From Phaeodactylibacter xiamenensis (GTDB lineage: Bacteria; Bacteroidota; Bacteroidia; Chitinophagales; Saprospiraceae): a stretch of DNA of 64,000 nucleotides. Shown one piece after another: positions 61,990 through 64,000 of the stretch (position 1 is the stretch's first letter; each line of letters starts with the position of its first letter). The notes beneath the pieces are model-generated. The model saw only the letters and a program-made list of their open reading frames with translations, did not search any database and had not been told where the DNA came from. The stretch lies in the NCBI RefSeq assembly GCF_000759025.1, contig NZ_JPOS01000090.1, positions 62,001-126,000 of the forward strand, written 5' to 3'. The translations under genes and the position numbers were made by a program.

Positions 61990-63375
61990 ATGTTCAAAGC
62001 CAGCATTTATCAGGATCGCCGAAAGCGATTGCAAGCCTCTGTTCCCGGCGGCCTTATTTTACTCCCCGGCAACAACGAAAGCCCGATGAATTGCGCAGAC
62101 AACGTCTATCGCTTCCGGCAGGATAGCAGCTTCCTGTATTACTTTGGGATCAATCAGCCGGGAGTAGCCGGAGTATTAGATGCCGATTCCGGAGAAGCCC
62201 TTTTGTTCGCTCCTGAAATGACTGTGGAGCACGTGGTATGGATGGGACCGCAGCCCGGGCTGAGTGATCTCAAAACCCTGTCAGGCACAGAACAGGCACT
62301 GCCCGTTGAGCAATTGGAGGAATTGCTGAAAAAAGCCAAGGCAGACGGGCGCACTATTCACTTCCTCCCCCCCTACCGGGCTGACCGCAGCCTGCAATTA
62401 AGCCGGTGGCTGAGCACGCCCGTTGAGGCATTGCAACCTTCTGAAGCATTGATCAAAGCCATCGTTGCGCAGCGGTCCGTCAAGTCGGCAGAGGAAATTG
62501 CCGAAATCGAATCCGCACTGGCGATCACCCGCCAAATGCACGTTCAGGCGACCAAAACCGCCCAACCTGGTATGAAGGAAGCCCAACTGGCGGGCATGGT
62601 GGAAGGCATTGCGCTGGCCACAGAAGGCGCCCTTGCCTACCCCGCTATTCTTACGGTTAATGGCCAGACCCTTCACAACCACTACCACGGGGATATCATG
62701 AAAGAAGGCGACCTTGTCCTCTGCGACTTCGGGGCGGCGGCTCCCAGGACCGACTACGCCAGTGACATCACCCGGACCTTCCCGGTGAGCCCCAACTTTA
62801 CGGACCGGCAGAAAGCGATTTACCAGATTGTTCTGGATGCGGAGGAACAAGCCATTCAGGCCATCCAACCCGGCGTTCCATATAAAGACATCCACTTGCT
62901 GGCGGCGAAGATCATCACTACCGGACTAACCCAACTGGGGCTTATGAAAGGTGATGCCGATGCTGCCGTGGAAGCCGGCGCGCACGCCCTGTTTTTCCCC
63001 CATGGCCTGGGCCACATGATGGGGCTGGATGTGCATGATATGGAAGATTTGGGCGAAGATTATATAGGCTATACCGATGATCTCAAACGCAGTCCACAGT
63101 TCGGTTTAAAATCCCTGCGCCTGGCCCGTGCCCTGCAACCTGGCTTTGTCCTCACAGTAGAGCCTGGCATTTACTTTATTCCGGAGCTCATCGCCCAATG
63201 GAAAGCAGAAGGCAAACACGCTGAATTTATCGACTATGAAAAGGTCGAAACCTACCTTGGCTTTGGCGGCATCCGGATCGAAGACAACGTACTGGTTACC
63301 GAAGAGGGCCACCGGGTGCTGGGCCCGCCCATTCCGAAGACCATCGAGGAAATTGAGGCGCTGCGGAAGGGTTAA
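61990..63375 (+). CDS. Xaa-Pro aminopeptidase P family metallopeptidase
   Basis: 461 residues from MFKASIYQDRRKRL. Cleaves N-terminal X-Pro bonds with two Mn ions. Visible: AMP_N domain (GGLILLPGNNESPMNCADNVYRFRQDSSFLYYFG), then the M24 fold with metal ligands in CDFGAAAPRTDYASDITRTF, HGLGHMMGLDVHD, TVEPGIYFIP and GGIRIEDNVLVTEEG. Complete. The first 29 open codons upstream lack family similarity. Confidence 0.93.
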   Translation: MFKASIYQDRRKRLQASVPGGLILLPGNNESPMNCADNVYRFRQDSSFLYYFGINQPGVAGVLDADSGEALLFAPEMTVEHVVWMGPQPGLSDLKTLSGTEQALPVEQLEELLKKAKADGRTIHFLPPYRADRSLQLSRWLSTPVEALQPSEALIKAIVAQRSVKSAEEIAEIESALAITRQMHVQATKTAQPGMKEAQLAGMVEGIALATEGALAYPAILTVNGQTLHNHYHGDIMKEGDLVLCDFGAAAPRTDYASDITRTFPVSPNFTDRQKAIYQIVLDAEEQAIQAIQPGVPYKDIHLLAAKIITTGLTQLGLMKGDADAAVEAGAHALFFPHGLGHMMGLDVHDMEDLGEDYIGYTDDLKRSPQFGLKSLRLARALQPGFVLTVEPGIYFIPELIAQWKAEGKHAEFIDYEKVETYLGFGGIRIEDNVLVTEEGHRVLGPPIPKTIEEIEALRKG

Positions 63376-63776
63376 TCATTTTTGAATATCCGCTCAAAAA
63401 AGGACTCGTGCTCCCCGGCTACCTGTTGCTGTGCATTTTCCGCTTTATCGGTCTTTTTCATGGCGCGTTTTTCGGCACGGGTGGCACGGCGTTCAGCTTT
63501 AATGGCTTCCTTGCGCAATCTTGCTGCCCGTTCTCTGGCTTCGGCAGCCTTTCGGTCTTTTCTGGCGGCGCGGTGGTCATCTTTTGCTTCCCGGTGATCC
63601 GACTTGAGGTCCTGTTGCCTGGCTTTATTGCCGAAGAGTCGCTCTTTCAGGCTTACCGGTTCAGCTTCCGCTGCTTGTTCCGTGGTGTCCTTTTTACCTT
63701 TAAACAGCTGGGCATGAGCGGCTGGCATAGACAGCAAAAAGGCGAAAACGGTAAGTAAGAGGATGGGATAGCGCAT
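63372..63776 (-). CDS. Secreted, highly charged helical protein, function unknown
   Basis: 134 residues. Signal peptide MRYPILLLTVFAFLLSMPAAHAQ, then a short region (LFKGKKDTTEQAAEAEPVSLKERLFGNKARQQ) and a long Arg/Lys/Glu/Ala helix (EARERAARLRKEAIKAERRATRAEKRAM). Convergent with the aminopeptidase, overlapping by 4 bases. Periplasmic, probably a coiled-coil structural protein. Confidence 0.72.
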   Translation of the reverse strand: MRYPILLLTVFAFLLSMPAAHAQLFKGKKDTTEQAAEAEPVSLKERLFGNKARQQDLKSDHREAKDDHRAARKDRKAAEARERAARLRKEAIKAERRATRAEKRAMKKTDKAENAQQQVAGEHESFFERIFKND

Positions 63777-63881
63777 GTACTCGTTTTTTGATTTCCTTCA
63801 TAACGAGCCTTGTAGGCGGAATCTTATCCTGGATGGGCTTAATTTTTTTATGGATGGTTATTGGTCTGGTGGTGGCAGGCT

Positions 63882-64000
63882 TTAATGGAAGTCATGGGTA
63901 GGGTGATGATCTTGCGCGATATTTGGTACATTGATGACGCTGATCTGACTGACCTGCCCAACGAGACCCGCCCCGCTGGAGGACCTCCCGGAAATCAGTG
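63882..64000 (-). CDS. C-terminal fragment of an unidentified gene (cut by window edge)
   Basis: The last 39 codons of an open minus-strand frame end at a TAA at 63884-63882. The text (SGAGLVGQVSQISVINVP) looks like a protein tail, but I cannot assign a family. A plus-strand frame is also open to the edge, so the call is tentative. Confidence 0.35.
   Translation of the reverse strand, partial: LISGRSSSGAGLVGQVSQISVINVPNIAQDHHPTHDFH

Overview
The window looks like a chromosomal segment of a marine-type Bacteroidota, most likely class Saprospiria (Lewinella / Phaeodactylibacter-like). Reasons: several large secreted proteins end in type IX secretion (T9SS) C-terminal sorting domains; DUF3822 sits beside rsmD; the signal peptidase is of the enlarged Bacteroidota type; an ECF sigma factor is coupled to an envelope-spanning beta-barrel protein; and promoters match the Bacteroidota -7 box TAnnTTTG. 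Genus is an inference from style, not from a search.

Layout. 1-5 kb: housekeeping genes (argS start, rsmD, DUF3822, tsaD) and a DUF697/SHOCT protein. 5.1-9.2 kb: lepB, an AspT/YidE-type transporter and an SDR, closely spaced. 9.2-14.2 kb: an AlkD-like repair protein, then an ECF sigma / barrel anti-sigma-like / lipoprotein operon. 14.2-21 kb: two T9SS surface proteins flank rarA; the 630-bp gap after rarA holds three repeated box-plus-terminator modules that look like a tandem small-RNA family. 21.2-25 kb: an unknown protein, an arginine-deiminase-family enzyme and a threonine-synthase-like PLP enzyme.

25,293-35,162 is a 9.87-kb integrative element in the 3' end of an initiator tRNA-fMet gene. 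It has 16-bp direct repeats as attachment sites, a tyrosine integrase, a replication module (DUF3987 protein, 11-copy iteron field, zinc-ribbon/Toprim DUF6371-like primase), three ribbon-helix-helix proteins, an excisionase-like HTH protein, three 93-bp tandem repeats and an unknown membrane-protein cluster. No relaxase or conjugation genes are visible. The element places a new terminator behind the tRNA it occupied. An IS701-like element lies just beyond it.

36.8-46 kb: a T9SS-exported lysyl-oxidase-like protein, an M4 metalloprotease with sorting domain, and a large hybrid sensor kinase. 46-50.6 kb: B12-dependent ribonucleotide reductase, DUF2905, tRNA-Val(GAC), and an IS4-like element with clean 6-bp target duplication. 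50.6-64 kb: SPOR lipoprotein, two class-V PLP enzymes, glmM, a polytopic membrane protein, WbqC, a dynamin-like GTPase, maf, a UbiA prenyltransferase, a KdsC-like phosphatase, aminopeptidase P, and a partial gene at the right edge. Two copies of a roughly 150-bp inverted-repeat element (25.1 and 57.1 kb) show a dispersed non-coding repeat family.
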